From Larix kaempferi (Eukaryota > Streptophyta > Pinopsida > Pinales > Pinaceae), in NCBI GenBank assembly GCA_027924585.1, contig BSBM01000486.1:40502001-40566000 (forward strand): DNA of 64,000 nt, in the 5' to 3' direction. This document shows, piece by piece, positions 1-11,271 of the stretch. The position numbers were made by a program, and so were the translations under genes. Below the pieces are notes generated by a model, which searched no databases, was not told the origin of the DNA, and worked only from the letters and a program-made list of their open reading frames with translations. The first letter of the stretch is position 1. Each line of letters begins with the position of its first letter.

Positions 1-788
1 CATTTAGCTTCCTCTTGTTAAATTTCAGCTACCCTGGGAAGTCCCTCATTGAGAATTTATTTTGCTCAGTTAAGAAATATTTAGAGACAGTTTCCGAAAA
101 TTGATTTCCTTATCAAGAAATTTTCCGAGCAGGGCTAAGCACAGTGCACCAGAATCTAACCCTGGAGGCAGCGAGCATCTTAAATCATGCCATAGCAGAA
201 GCTTGTCACTGCGGCCACAGCTAAACGAATCCTCTACATGTCTCTGGGATGCTTTCGGCAGCCCCTGCTAGCCATTGCGCCATCCCTGCTAGGCTGTGGC
301 TTCAAAGTTCAGGGGTTGGTCCTGAAGCCACCGGCAATAGAAATGATGAGATTAGAAGACTCATGGAAATCTTTCCAAAGCTTAAGAGAAGAATCTGATT
401 CTCATAGGGGAGAAAGAGAAATAAAAGAAATTGTGCGGAGAATAGAAAAAGATGAAACCCCAGATCAGCTTCAGGGCGTGTAGATCCTTCCTATTAAAAC
501 ATAGATATTTGCTTTATGTCCCGGAAACAAGATAAAGACCACATTGCTATGAAATTTGGGGAATTGGACCAAACAATAGAATGGCGTTGACTTGTAGAGC
601 AGCCGAAGGCGAAGCATCGAAAGGTTTTTCAGTCTCATCTTCTTTGCACCAAGTTGTTATGAAATTGAGCCAATTGCTAGTTCGATATGGAGGAACTAGT
701 CGACCATGGCTGATTGGGATTGCGACGTGTGAAACATATCTACGTTGTAAAGTATATCATCATTTTATGGAGAATGATTGGGACCTGC
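1..788. other. Unassigned sequence left of copia-1
   Basis: I recognise no gene here. The longest plausible frame, 238-483 (+), would encode 81 residues with a charged, helix-like C-terminal half, and a second short frame lies at 581-793 in another phase. Neither shows a motif I know. They could be decayed exons of a host gene that copia-1 interrupted, or chance frames. The last bases before copia-1 (ACCTGC) resemble the bases after its 3' LTR (ACCTAC) and may be a mutated target duplication. Confidence 0.3.
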
Positions 789-1223
789 TGTAAAACTAAT
801 CTTTTGATTAATTTTAATGGCCCACATGAAGAGACACATGTGATAGACAGTTACATTTATTTTCATATTTATTAATATCTTGAATGTTGTTGGTTAATCG
901 GAGGAGTAGTTTCCAAGACTCCTACTTTAATGGGCAAGAGGAGTATAACCGTTTTAGGAAACCGTTCCTCTCTCCACCTATAAAATATCTTTCAGAATAC
1001 CCATCACAGAAGCCTGAAGAACGTATCAGCAAAAGGGTAGGAGGGAGAAACTGTTTTCCATCAAAAAAGACTAAGAGGCGACTGCACAAGATTTCTGCAC
1101 TAATGGATTCAGGTAAATCATTAAAGATTGTTTAATTTCAGACTTATGTGATACATGTGATAATCATGACAGTTCTAGGTCTTGAAATTATAGTAGATGT
1201 TAATTATACAGAAAGAAAATAAG
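789..1223 (+). repeat. Copia-1 5' LTR
   Basis: Starts TGTAAAACTAATC and matches 5456-5889 almost throughout. A TATA-like CTATAAAA lies near 979-986, so the element's promoter should fire rightward from about 1005-1015. The right boundary is approximate because neither copy has a clean CA end; similarity stops at ...GAAAATAA. Confidence 0.88.
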
Positions 1224-1232
1224 TTTATATGT

Positions 1233-1250
1233 GGTATCAGAGCCTGCGTT
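1233..1250 (+). other. Copia-1 primer-binding site
   Basis: TGGTATCAGAGC begins at 1233, about 9 nt past the end of LTR similarity. This is the standard plant Ty1/copia sequence complementary to the 3' end of initiator methionine tRNA, used to prime minus-strand cDNA. Confidence 0.85.
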
Positions 1251-1888
1251 AAAGAACTTTCATGTTTTTTCCATAATGTTTGCTGATTTTTTTTGTTGTT
1301 GTTATCATGCATGAAATAATTGTTAGCGGTCCCCCTTATTATAGCAAATAACTTTTATAAGAACCAGAAAAATGAGACTCTCCTAAATGAGTCACGACTG
1401 GACTTCAATTTGACTTGAAATATATTGAATATACTTACTGGAAAATGAAACCACGTTAATCTTCAGATATTTCTTTTTTCTCTGTAATGCTTCTTTTAAT
1501 CATGCGCAGAGAAGAAACTATTACAAAAAAATAAAAAATAAACAATGACTTTGCAAATCGCAATTATTTAATCACAAGAATATTAGGTTGGCCCAAAGGT
1601 GCACCATTTTTAAGAGATTAATTAATTGGAATAGGATGGTTGTTGGGTATTCATGATTAAGGTTGATACAGATACTCAAAGGTAACCAACTTACTTAGTT
1701 GTCAATATTTTATCAATTAGTCCTATTAGGTGAAAGGAAATCACCATAATTGTTAATAGTTTACCATAAGATTAGCCCAAAGGTAGGTCACAGTAATACT
1801 ATTTATTATTGTTTGATCATGTGTTTTATGTTGACTAATTGTCAAAATTATTTATAACTCTTAGCATTAATGTTGTGAGCACGAATTT
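1251..1888 (+). other. Copia-1 untranslated leader
   Basis: AT-rich sequence between the primer-binding site and gag with no open frame of note. It probably serves as the leader of the genomic RNA. Just before gag, GATTGCAG resembles a 3' splice acceptor, but I cannot show that it is used. Confidence 0.5.
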
Positions 1889-2760
1889 ATGATTGCAGTG
1901 TCAGTTCCTATTTCGCTACATTTGCATGCCTCTTCTGTTCCGATCTTAAATGGAATGAATTTCTTAGATTGGAAAGAACAGGTTCAGTTTCACCTCGGTG
2001 TTCTGGATCTAGATATAGCACTTGAATCTGAGAAACTGGCTGCTATTACTGGTGAAAGCAGTGTGGAAGAAAAGTCTATATTTAAAACATGGGAAAGATC
2101 GAACAGACTGAGTCTTAAATTTATGCGGATGACTGTAGCAAACAACATCAAGTCAACCCTTCCAGAAACTGACAATGCTAAAGAATTTCTGAAATCTGTG
2201 GGAGAACGTTTCCGAACTACAGACAAGTCCCTTGCTGGGACACTAATGGCTAAGCTTACCACCATGAAGTTTGATGGTATGCGTGGGATACATGAGCATG
2301 TCCTTGAAATGACAAATTTGGGTGAGGCAATTAAAGACCCTTGAGATGAATGTGGATGAGTCTTTTCTTGTACAATTTATTTTGAACTCCTTGCCTCCTC
2401 AGTATGGGCCATTTCAAATTCACTATAACACTATTAAGGATAAGTGGAATGTGAATGAGTTGGCCAATATGCTCAATCAAGAAGAGGCAAGACTTAAGCA
2501 ACATGGACAACATTTAGTTCATCTTACAACTCAAGGAGCCGAAAGGAAAGGGAAAAATCCTAGAAAGGGCATGAAGCAGGTATCACCCAAGGAATATGAG
2601 CCTTATCATGGTCCTCATGCTTATAAGAAGGAAAGGAACAGTGATAAGTGTCACTTCTGTAAAAAATCAGGACACTATCAGAAAGATTGTCCGAAATGTA
2701 GGGAATGGTTCGAAAAGAAAGGTATGAATTTAATTTCTATTTGTTTCGAATCAAACGTAA
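1889..2760 (+). pseudogene. gag: Copia-1 gag (capsid and zinc knuckle)
   Basis: The copia capsid (UBN2-type) protein would package the element RNA. The first frame (1889-2344) covers the N-terminal half, with a short N-terminal motif (LNGMNFLDWKEQ) typical of plant copia gag. A one-base frameshift near 2320 moves the reading to the frame starting at 2322, which continues through the C-terminal capsid half (ESFLVQFILNSLPPQYGPF) and a complete CCHC zinc knuckle (C-X2-C-X4-H-X4-C: CHFCKKSGHYQKDC, about 2650-2690). The start at 1889 follows a possible splice acceptor and is unproven. The family assignment is secure; the gene is broken by the frameshift. Confidence 0.85.
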
Positions 2761-3266
2761 CTGAAGATCCTTCTAATACTTGGCGGATTGACTCTAGGGC
2801 TACTACTCATGTTTCAAATACGATGCAGTGATTCCTTACAACCCAGACCATAAATCAAAATGAAAACTTTCTGTTCATGGGAAATCAGGTTAAAGCTCCA
2901 GTTGAAGCCATTGGGACTTATTGTTTATTTCCAGATTCCGGTTACCGTTTGGATTTGTTTCAAACTTTATTTGTTCCTTCTATTTCCAGAAATTTAATTT
3001 CCTTTTCTAAACTTGATCTTGATGGTTACTCTTTTAAATTTGAGAATAAAAGTTTCAGTTTGTTTAAGAGTACCTCTTTTGTTAGTTCGGGTATTCTTTG
3101 TGATGGTTTGTACAAATTAAAACTTGACGATCATTTTGCTGAAACTATTCTTACCCCGCATCATAATGTTGGTACTAAACGTAGCCTTACGAATGAAAAT
3201 TCCTGTTACTTGTGGCACAAAAGGCTGGGACATATTTCTAGAGAAAGGTTACTGAGATTAGTAAAA
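2761..3266 (+). pseudogene. pol: Copia-1 protease remnant and pre-integrase domain
   Basis: This continues the gag frame. An aspartic-protease active-site region reads W-x-I-D-S-R-A-T, where the family has D-S-G-A; the Gly-to-Arg change should inactivate it. An in-frame TGA at 2829-2831 follows. The same frame then carries the protease C-terminal half (VPSISRNLISFSKL) and the GAG-pre-integrase motif (LWHKRLGHISRERLLRLV). Copia similarity stops abruptly at about 3266, where the reverse complement of this element's LTR begins; the next residues to the stop at 3350 are read antisense through that LTR and are not protein. Zinc-finger and core integrase are absent. Confidence 0.85.
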
Positions 3267-4158
3267 GATGGGTTTTCTGAAAGATCTTTTATAGGTGGAG
3301 AGAGGATCGGTTTCCTAAAACGGTTATACTCCTCTTGCCCATCAAAGTAGGAGTCTTGGAAACTACTCCTCTGATTAACTAACAACATTCAAGATATTAA
3401 TAACTATGAAAATAAACATAACTGCCTATCACATGTGTCTCTTCATGTGAGCCATTAAAATTAATCAAAAGATTAGTTTTACATTCTCCCACTTGGCACA
3501 TATGATAACTTAACGTTAGAGTTTAGAAAGGTAGACATTAAGCGCGCCATAAATCATATCCATCTTTAACTTTTAGTTGGTCATCATAATACTATAATTA
3601 AACAATCCACTAATGTGAGTCATGGCAGTTCTACGTCAATAAGGAAACATAGTCCCTTCCATGTACCACAACACTAGTAACTTGTGTAATATAGTCTATA
3701 AACGAGAAGTGTATTCATAAGGTGTTCAACAATAATGTCCCTTGTCAAAGACTATTCCTATCATTATACATTTATTCTCATACATGTACGTACACATTTA
3801 AAACATAAATTATCAATCAGAAACACCTTTATTAAGATCTAAAAGTGTCAAAATAAAACAAATAACATAATGCAATCCATCACATAAAATTAGCAATTGT
3901 TATGTGCTACGTTCAATACCCATTCTATTGGCATGTTCCTTAAATGTCTTTGGTGGTAATCCTTTTGTCAATGGATCTGCAACCATAAGCAGTGTGCTTA
4001 TATGTTCAATTGACACTCGTTGTTTCTGAACTTCTTCCTTAACGACAAAGTATTTCAATTCCATGTGTTTAGCACCATTAGAATACTTGTCGTTCTTAGA
4101 GAAAAATACAGCTGCGGAGTTATCACAATAAATTCTCAGTGGATTGGCAATAGAGTCG
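3267..4158 (-). repeat. Left arm of the copia-1 inverted repeat
   Basis: This segment is the reverse complement of 4781-5672. Pairing is strictly symmetric: paired positions sum to 8939 at both ends and at the LTR start (3483 with 5456), so the arms have no net length difference. Reading from the right, it contains the RNase H C-terminal half, the 3' UTR and the first ~217 bp (U3) of an LTR. By eye the arms are about 95-97% identical. The left junction shares GATGGG with the disrupted pol sequence, suggesting a microhomology junction. Some LTR bases match the 5' LTR and others the 3' LTR, so the donor may be another family member. Confidence 0.92.
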
Positions 4159-5039
4159 CATCTTACGTGATAGGAATTGAAATATTCTGGGATCGATCAC
4201 GTGGATTGTTAGGATTGTCTCAGAAGTCCTATATCGAAAGAGTTCTAGAGAGATTCAGAATGGAGAAATGTTTAGCTGGTGATGCCCCTATTCAAAAAGG
4301 GGATAAATTCAGTCTTATGCAATGTCCGTAGAATGAATGGGAACGAAAACAGATGGAAGGGACTCCTTATGCTTCTGCAGTAGGAAGCCTAATGTATGCA
4401 CAGACTTGCACCAGACCAGATATCATTTTTGCAGTTGGTATGTTGGGAAGATACCAAATTAATCCTGGATTGGATCACTGGAAAGATGCAAAGAAAGTGA
4501 TGAGGTACTTACAGGGAACAAAGGATTCCATGCTCACATTTAGGAGGTCTGATAATCTAGAGGTGATTGGCTACTCAAATTCGGATTTTGTTGGATGCGT
4601 TGATAGTAGAAAGTCCACTTTTGGTTATTTGTTCCTATTAGCTGGAGGGGCGATATCATGGAAAAGTGCAAAGCAAACTATCATAGATTCATCCACTATG
4701 GAAGCTGAATTTGTGGCATGCTTTGAGGCCATGGTTCATGGATTGTGGTTGCGGAATTTTATCTCAGGACTTGGGGTTTTCGACTCTATTTCCAAGCCGC
4801 TGAGAATTTATTGTGATAACTCTGGAGCTATATTTTTCTCTAAGAACGACAAGTATTCTAATGGTGCTAAACACATGGAATTGAAATACTTTGCCGTTAA
4901 GGAAGAAGTTCAGAAACAACGAGTGTCAATTGAACACATAAGCACACTGCTTATGGTTGCAGATCCATTGACAAAAGGATTACCACCAAAGACATTTAAG
5001 GAACATGCCAATAGAATGGGTATTGAATGTAGCACATAA
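4159..5039 (+). pseudogene. pol: Copia-1 RT thumb and RNase H
   Basis: The region begins inside the RT thumb (YVIGIEIFWDRS, SQKSYIERVLERF) and an in-frame stop (TAG, 4329-4331) separates it from 4353-5039, which reads GTPYASAVGSLMYAQ and then RNase H. Likely catalytic acidic residues are visible in GYSNSDFVGC (D), TMEAEFVA (E) and YCDNSG (D). The C-terminus (ADPLTKGLPPKTF...) and stop at 5039 are typical of copia pol, so the 3' end is complete. Everything upstream, including the YVDD catalytic loop, is missing. The second half of RNase H, from 4781, lies in the right arm of the inverted repeat. Confidence 0.87.
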
Positions 5040-5672
5040 CCGTTTCTAATTTTATGTGATGGATTGCATTATGTTATTTGTTTTATTTTGACACTTTTAG
5101 ATCTTGATAAAGGTGTTTCTGATTGATAATTTCTATTTTAAATGTGTATGTACATGTATGAGAATAAATGTATAATGACAGGAATAGTCTTTGACAAGGG
5201 ACATTATTGTTGAACACCTTATGAATACACTTCTCGTTTATAGACTATATTACACAGGTTACTAGTGTTGTGGTACATGGAAGGTACTATGTTTCCTTAT
5301 TGACGTAGAACCGCCATGACTCACATTAGTGGATTGTTTAATTATAGTATTATGATGACCAACTGAAAGTTAAAGATGGATATGATTTATGGCACGCTTA
5401 ATGTCTACCTTTCTAAACTCTAATGTTAAGTTATTATATGTGCAAAGTGGGAGAATGTAAAAATAATCTTTTGATTAATTTTAATGGCCCACATGAAGAG
5501 ACACATGTGATAGGCAGTTACGTTTATTTTCATATTTATTAATATCTTGAATGTTGTTGGTTAATTGGAGGAGTAGTTTCCAAGACTCCTACTTTGATGG
5601 GAAAGAGGAGTATAACCATTTTAGGAAACCGATCCTCTCTCCACCTATAAAAGATCTTTAAGAATACCCATC
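4781..5672 (+). repeat. Right arm of the copia-1 inverted repeat
   Basis: This is the direct-orientation partner of 3267-4158. It runs from mid RNase H through the stop codon, the ~416-bp 3' UTR, and the U3 part of the 3' LTR, ending about 25 bp past the TATA box at about 5646. The spacer to the left arm is 622 bp (4159-4780). Confidence 0.92.
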
Positions 5673-5889
5673 ACAGAAGTCTGAAGAACGTATCAGTAAA
5701 AGGGTAGGAGGGAGAAACTGTTTTCCATCAAAAAAGACTAAGAGGCAACTGCACAAGATTTCTGCACTAATGGATTCAAGTAAATCGTTAAAGATTGATT
5801 AATTTTAGACTTATGTGATGCATGTGATAATCATGATAGTTCGAGGTCTTGAAATTATAGTAGATGTTAATTATATGGAAAGAAAATAA
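5456..5889 (+). repeat. Copia-1 3' LTR
   Basis: Starts TGTAAAAATAATC, preceded by a purine tract (CAAAGTGGGAGAA) that serves as a plausible polypurine tract. It carries the TATA-like CTATAAAAG near 5646 and ends GAAAATAA before ACCTAC. It is about 95% similar to the 5' LTR by eye. Confidence 0.88.
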
Positions 5890-8800
5890 TACCTACAGCC
5901 TCTACTTATTATTGTTGCCAAACCAACTCCAGGATTGTTTCCTAGGTGTGATTTATCCTATCACGAAGCGTATGTGCTTTCTCATCACTCGGTGTGTAAT
6001 TCTGCCCAGTAACTCATAGTGTGCTAATGTAAAAAATATGAATCATTTTCCTTGCCCTTTATTACAATTTATTACTATCCTGTTTGCATTTAAACACGAG
6101 TTATATTGGTGGCCAATTTTGATCATTTGACAAAAATCTATTTTCACTCTTGTTCATGATTTTTTCATGTATGTAGAATGTATATTTGGTTACCTGGTAA
6201 AGACAATGGCTACCATAAGCAAATTCATCTCGATTATAATAAAGTTTTAAATATGTTTTTATATTTATTTCAGAGTTTGCTAATACAAAGAACAGTCAAA
6301 GAGACTGCACATCTCAGTTAAGATGGATTACCATGAATGAGCAATGATAGAAAAGCAGCATATCCGCTCATAAGTTTTGGAAAAATAAGTATTGAAGTCA
6401 GCGGAAAAGCAATTTAGAATTTTTTTTCTCATAAACTGAATGTCATGCCACCTAACTCATTTGAGATTTTTTCATTGTTTGTGATGGAAGCTACATTGAA
6501 GAATGTTGTTGTCTTTTTACATCCCATCCACATCAGGTAATTGCTATAAAGATATCTGCAAATAAAATAGGTTCCATTTCTTTTATATTGGCCCTCGATA
6601 GGCGCTTGTGTTACAAATCAGCATAAATGGTCAAACTCAAATTATTATACTGGGTCAGTGTCCTAGCAAGAGGGCCCTTCCCCAAAATGATGTGCATGTA
6701 GTAAGATGGAATAAAATTTTGTGCAATTCTTGAGTTGCACATTAGCATTGATGCTGGTTTTATATACAACATAGAATAAAAGAATCACAAAGTTGAAGGT
6801 TCAAACTGGGTTGTTTTAAATCTATTTTATGCTGAAATGAAAATATAAATTCAAAGTATGCATGTACTTTATCATGACATCAGTACATTAAAAGTCACAT
6901 TTTGATTAAGCGTTTCTCCATGGTTTGATGTATGTTTGACATGACATTTCAGTGAGTTGCTTCCATGTTAATAGTTTGGGTCCTTACCATTACAACTTTA
7001 TCTCTTCAAGGAGGTAATTTACGAAGTGTACTTATTGATCTTTAGGTTTTTGCTTTCCACTTCTAAGAGCATCGTTTCAAATATAGTGTGTATGGCGCAC
7101 TCCTAGCTAAACTGAATTGTCTATTTATTTTGTACATTTAAGTTGATTTACTTGGTGTTCAGACACCCGTAGCATCTTTCTTGACTATGATTGCACATTT
7201 TTGCAGGACCATGTGATGCACACTATTTTCTTTGTTCAGTTTTTTGGGCAGGTATAACAACTGTTGTAATGGCAATCGTAAAAGCTAATGGACAATTGTT
7301 CTATAGCCAACCTCGTCTTTGCAAGCTGTACTAAGTTCATTTCTAGAGATATCCTAGGCTACTTCATGCTTAAGATTATGATTGCAATATTTTTTTGGGA
7401 ATAGGGATAGAAGAAGACAACACAACATCATCAATACATATGCAGGAAAATTGTGTTTCAGTTGTAACGGATTTTTTGGAATGACATTGCCTTTCTGGAA
7501 AAAAATCAATGATCTATTAACATTTATAGGCCATGATTCTTCTGGATAAAATATTATTTTCATGATAAATCACGGGAGACATGTAAAGTGCATAGCTAAA
7601 GCAACAGTGGATCATATGTATTATATGTGGAAGTGGTCTACAGTTTTGAAATCCTTTTGGCTAGTAGTGTCATAAAAGTGTTTTTTACTTTGCACATCAA
7701 GTCGCTTAGGCATCTTGACATCACTATGAAAAATACAACTGTTAGAGAGGTGAGATAATATTTTAGTTGAATTAAACTGCATGCTTATGAAAAAACTATT
7801 AAAATATGTTTGGATGCTTATGAAATGTAATGCAATAGAATATAGTGGCCTCATCTTTGATGGAATTTTGTCATCAATGTCAAGCTTGGGTGTTAGCAAG
7901 TTCAACCTATGGTTATAGTTACAAATTGCCTCATCATGTCTTAAACATATTTCCATTATAGTGTAAGTAAATCTGTCTACATTTTGATGTGTTTTTGAGG
8001 TGGTTTTTTTAATTGAAAGTAAAATGCTTCCCATTAAATTATTCATAAAACATGGATGTACATGGAATTTTATATAACAAATAAAAAAGCAGGTTATTAA
8101 AAGTTGTTTGTGCGAGAAAAAAATCTATGAGCTTAAGGTTGTAGTAAGCTAGAGCACACAATTTCCATAAGGATACAAAAGACAAGGGAGAAAAATCCAC
8201 GAAGAGGATAGTCCCTGCTTTGTAAACCATTTTTAGTTCATACCAAGTGTGCCTCGTAAACCATTCCGAGTTCATACCAAGTGTCTAATCTTGTCTCTTT
8301 AGGCATAGACTCTACAAAATTCATGAAACTCGAGATTTATATGAATGGTGTTGTCCACTCTACAAGTTTATATGAATCTTTGGTTGTTTCAACCTTGATC
8401 AATGGATTTAAATAATTTTGATGTCCCACATGAGCTTATGTCATTAGCTCATTTGTAAATAGCTATTGCAACAAATCTCCACCCTAAATAGTTATTGCTT
8501 ATGAGTGGCACCTCATTTCACATTTAATATATGTTAATATTTGATGGAATGTATATGGAAGCAAGCTATGATGGCAAGGGGCATTAGGTAGGTTTTTCCA
8601 GTCTGACAGATTGTTCGACGTCAACCCATTCTTCGATTGGTCATTCTCCTAGATGACAAAATTAAGTAATCAATACAAGGACTCAAGGTTTCCAAGACAA
8701 GGAAACACCATGGCTTGTGACGAGTCTCCTTAGAGGGAAACAACAATGACAACATGCTCTCACAATAGAAATGCAATCAACATTCCCAACACCTTGAAGT

Positions 8801-9438
8801 TAACAGAAAAGGATTTGAACAATGGTTCAAACATGGATCTGGCACTAGTTTAGCGTAATGTCTGCTCAGAATCTATCAGCTTAATGATCTACACATAATT
8901 CTCCAATTATGTTTCCTTCATGTCTTACCTATTAATTGATACCATTAGTCAGTTGACCTCTATCCATTCTCAACCTAATTTCTTGTAAAATGGCTCGTGT
9001 TGTTGTCGGGGGAGCCCATAAATTTTATGTGAGTGGATACTTTCTGTAGAAAAAAATGAAATGGATAGGATTGTTTGAAAGGGGGCTCATGGACAAGGAG
9101 GTCTTTATCTTGCAAATCGTCTTCCTAATTATCTGTCAAATGGCACATGGTCTCGTGGGTGGAAACTACACTTTTGGTGTGTGGAGGGCTCCTTGAGAAC
9201 TGTTATTGACCAAATAGGGATTTGGTTAGTGATTCCTTTGAGTGGAGTAGAAAAAATAGAAGACCAGAAAGTCATAATAGTTTGGGTAGGTGAGTTCGAT
9301 AATAATGGGTGAGCTTGCATCAAACCGACGTATCTAAAATCTTCTTTGGGCACTAGAAATCCAAATGCACGAATTCCCACATGGCTCTTAAGTCTTGACC
9401 AATCAAGGGAGAGGAGATACCACTCGATGGGGCACCTA
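5890..9438. other. AT-rich stretch, no gene recognised
   Basis: Only short frames without recognisable motifs occur here, for example 7621-8046 (-) and 8039-8275 (-). TTTTTGCAG-like acceptor strings occur near 7200, but no convincing exon sits beside them. It could include intron or decayed repeat sequence; I see nothing to support a call. Confidence 0.4.
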
Positions 9439-9463
9439 CAAAACAAAACAAAACAAAACAAAT
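9439..9463. repeat. (CAAAA)n microsatellite
   Basis: About five units of CAAAA. The antisense frame at 9129-9476 runs through it and its phenylalanine- and cysteine-rich start is a product of the repeat, so I did not call that frame a gene. Confidence 0.9.
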
Positions 9464-10904
9464 GAGAATGCCTCATCCAAAAATAAATTGGATTCTATGA
9501 GAATATGATGTGCAATAAATAATAAGAAACAAGAACATCTAAGGTGGATCTTATCAACTCCTGTACAATTTATTGTTGGATTATGCTTTTATATAGGTGC
9601 ATATAAGGCATTACGTCATGGCTCAACCAACATGGATGTTGTAAAATTTGAAGCATTTATACTTAGCACCTCTCACCAAAGCAATTGCACTTTCTCTTTC
9701 TGGCAAGAGCAGGTGGCAATGTCGGAGACATTGCCACCTCGTGGCTCTTGTTATAGATTTATGCACATTATGATTAAATATGTTAATATCTAGAAGATAG
9801 AAATAAAACCTTACATTATGGAACAAATACTAGCTAATGAATATAGTGACTCTTTTACATGTGGTATTATTGTTTAAAAGGCTAGGAGTCAACGAATTTG
9901 ACCCTACGGGAGTTAATTATTAACTTTTAAAAGAAAAGTTGTTTAACCAGAACCCTAGTGAGGGTATTCCAATGTGTGTAAATACAAATCAAAATTGATC
10001 ATTTAAATCATAAACTATAGTAAGAGATGCAGTTGCAAAAATGGTGACGATTATTAAATGAATATAGCCCCTTAAAGAAATGGCATACGAAGGGGTAACA
10101 TTTATTATTCCATAACCCAAATAAATGCTAAACATTTCAAATAATTAGGCCACAACCTGTCAAACATTGAAGAGATCATTCATTTAGGTTATTATCATGT
10201 AGTTAACATCTAACCACTCAAACAAAAAAGAGATAGAGTATTACATAGACTCCTTCCTTAACATTTATTGAAATACAAGAGATAAAGACCCATTTATATT
10301 ACAACATTAAATACTTGAGAATCTTGAGTTTGAATACCTAGAAGAGGGTTTCACTCATAATAAATAAGCATAAATTTATCTTTAAAAAAATTAATAACAG
10401 TCTTCCATAAGATAAATTCGGGCGACAATAAAGCAGCGATGGGCTTAAATAAAAATAGGAGATTTATACATTTTCTAAAGAAAAATAAAAGAGAGGAGGG
10501 AGAATGCAAATTCCAATAACACTCCAAGATATGCTAAACCACTTTTGTATTTCCCAATGGTATAGCTATACAACACCTAGGAGGTGTGGGATTCAAGGGA
10601 AGCCAAGAATCTCCCTTAGGGAGGCCTTTCTTGTCCAAACTAAATGCTAAGTAGATGGTAGAACAATGGAGAGAAACACTTACCCCTTGAAGGAAGGTGA
10701 GAAGGGATCTTGGGAATGCTCACAATGATGGTAAATGGTGGGCTATGAGGAAGCTCCAACTCAAATCCAGCAACATAACCTTGCTCTTGATTTCTCTCTA
10801 CCAAATGCATTCAAATGGATTCCTTTTATAGGCCAAGAGGTGACCAACAAACAACTAGATCCAAATGTGAACTCACCTTCTCCATGAACTAGTTCCAAGG
10901 TACA
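9464..10904. other. Left flank of the gypsy element, no gene seen
   Basis: No coding motif is seen. On the minus strand a TATA-like CCTATAAAAGG lies near 10826-10836, a position that could suit a longer gypsy LTR than the ~370 bp that matches the partner LTR. If so, the left LTR extends further left than I have drawn it and the partner is truncated. Confidence 0.35.
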
Positions 10905-11271
10905 CAAGGGGGGCCTTATTAATGCCACCAAGTGTGTGAGGATCCGAATTCGGATCCCTGGGGAGGATTGAGCTTTCAATGCGTCGCTGGGAGTTATTGG
11001 TCTTGTCGTTTTAACAGTAGTGCGGCTATCGAAGGAAAATCCATGCGGGTGTAGCGCGGGAATTGTTCAAGTAACTTGCGCTATAGCACGGGTTAACAGT
11101 GTATTACCCGTGCTACACCTTTCTTTTGACTATTTTTTGACATTTATGGACTCATGCTATTTTTTGGATCTGTTGGGAATGCCTGTGGTGAGATGCATTC
11201 TTTATGTCCATGACACCTTACTGGATGAATTGTCGAAATGTCACATGTGTATGACTTTTAGGTGTTAACAT
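10905..11271 (-). repeat. Gypsy 3' LTR (matching part)
   Basis: The region 10960-11271 matches 24445-24740 in the same orientation, ending TTAACA on the plus strand. It contains an 18-bp palindrome at 10940-10957 made of adjoining BamHI and EcoRI-like sites; the diverged counterpart in the other LTR shows that it is natural. The part at 10905-10985 matches the other LTR only in inverted orientation (see that entry). Confidence 0.78.

Larger units (their letters stand above)
789..5889 (+). mobile_element. Copia-1: rearranged Ty1/copia retrotransposon
   Basis: Two LTRs of about 434 bp in the same orientation (789-1223 and 5456-5889) bound this element, with a tRNA-iMet primer-binding site next to the first. 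In order, the interior holds gag, a zinc knuckle, a protease remnant, the pre-integrase domain, an inverted copy of the element's own 3' end, the RT thumb, and RNase H. The integrase core and the RT fingers and palm are missing; the inverted segment sits exactly there. Frameshifts and in-frame stops make it non-autonomous. By eye the LTRs differ at about 20-odd positions (about 5%). Target duplication is uncertain (ACCTGC versus ACCTAC). Confidence 0.9.

Noticed and set aside
884-1135. An 83-codon plus frame and its near mirror at 3206-3388 (-).
   Set aside because: Both read the copia-1 LTR, once directly and once in the inverted arm; LTRs are not coding.
9129-9476. A 115-codon minus frame with a hydrophobic, Phe/Cys-rich start.
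   Set aside because: The start is translated from a (CAAAA)n microsatellite and the remainder has no motif.
10940-10957. GGATCCGAATTCGGATCC looks like a cloning linker (BamHI-EcoRI-BamHI).
   Set aside because: The partner LTR carries a diverged counterpart (GGATTTGAATTTAGATCC, minus strand near 24393-24410) in a matching context, so it is natural LTR sequence.
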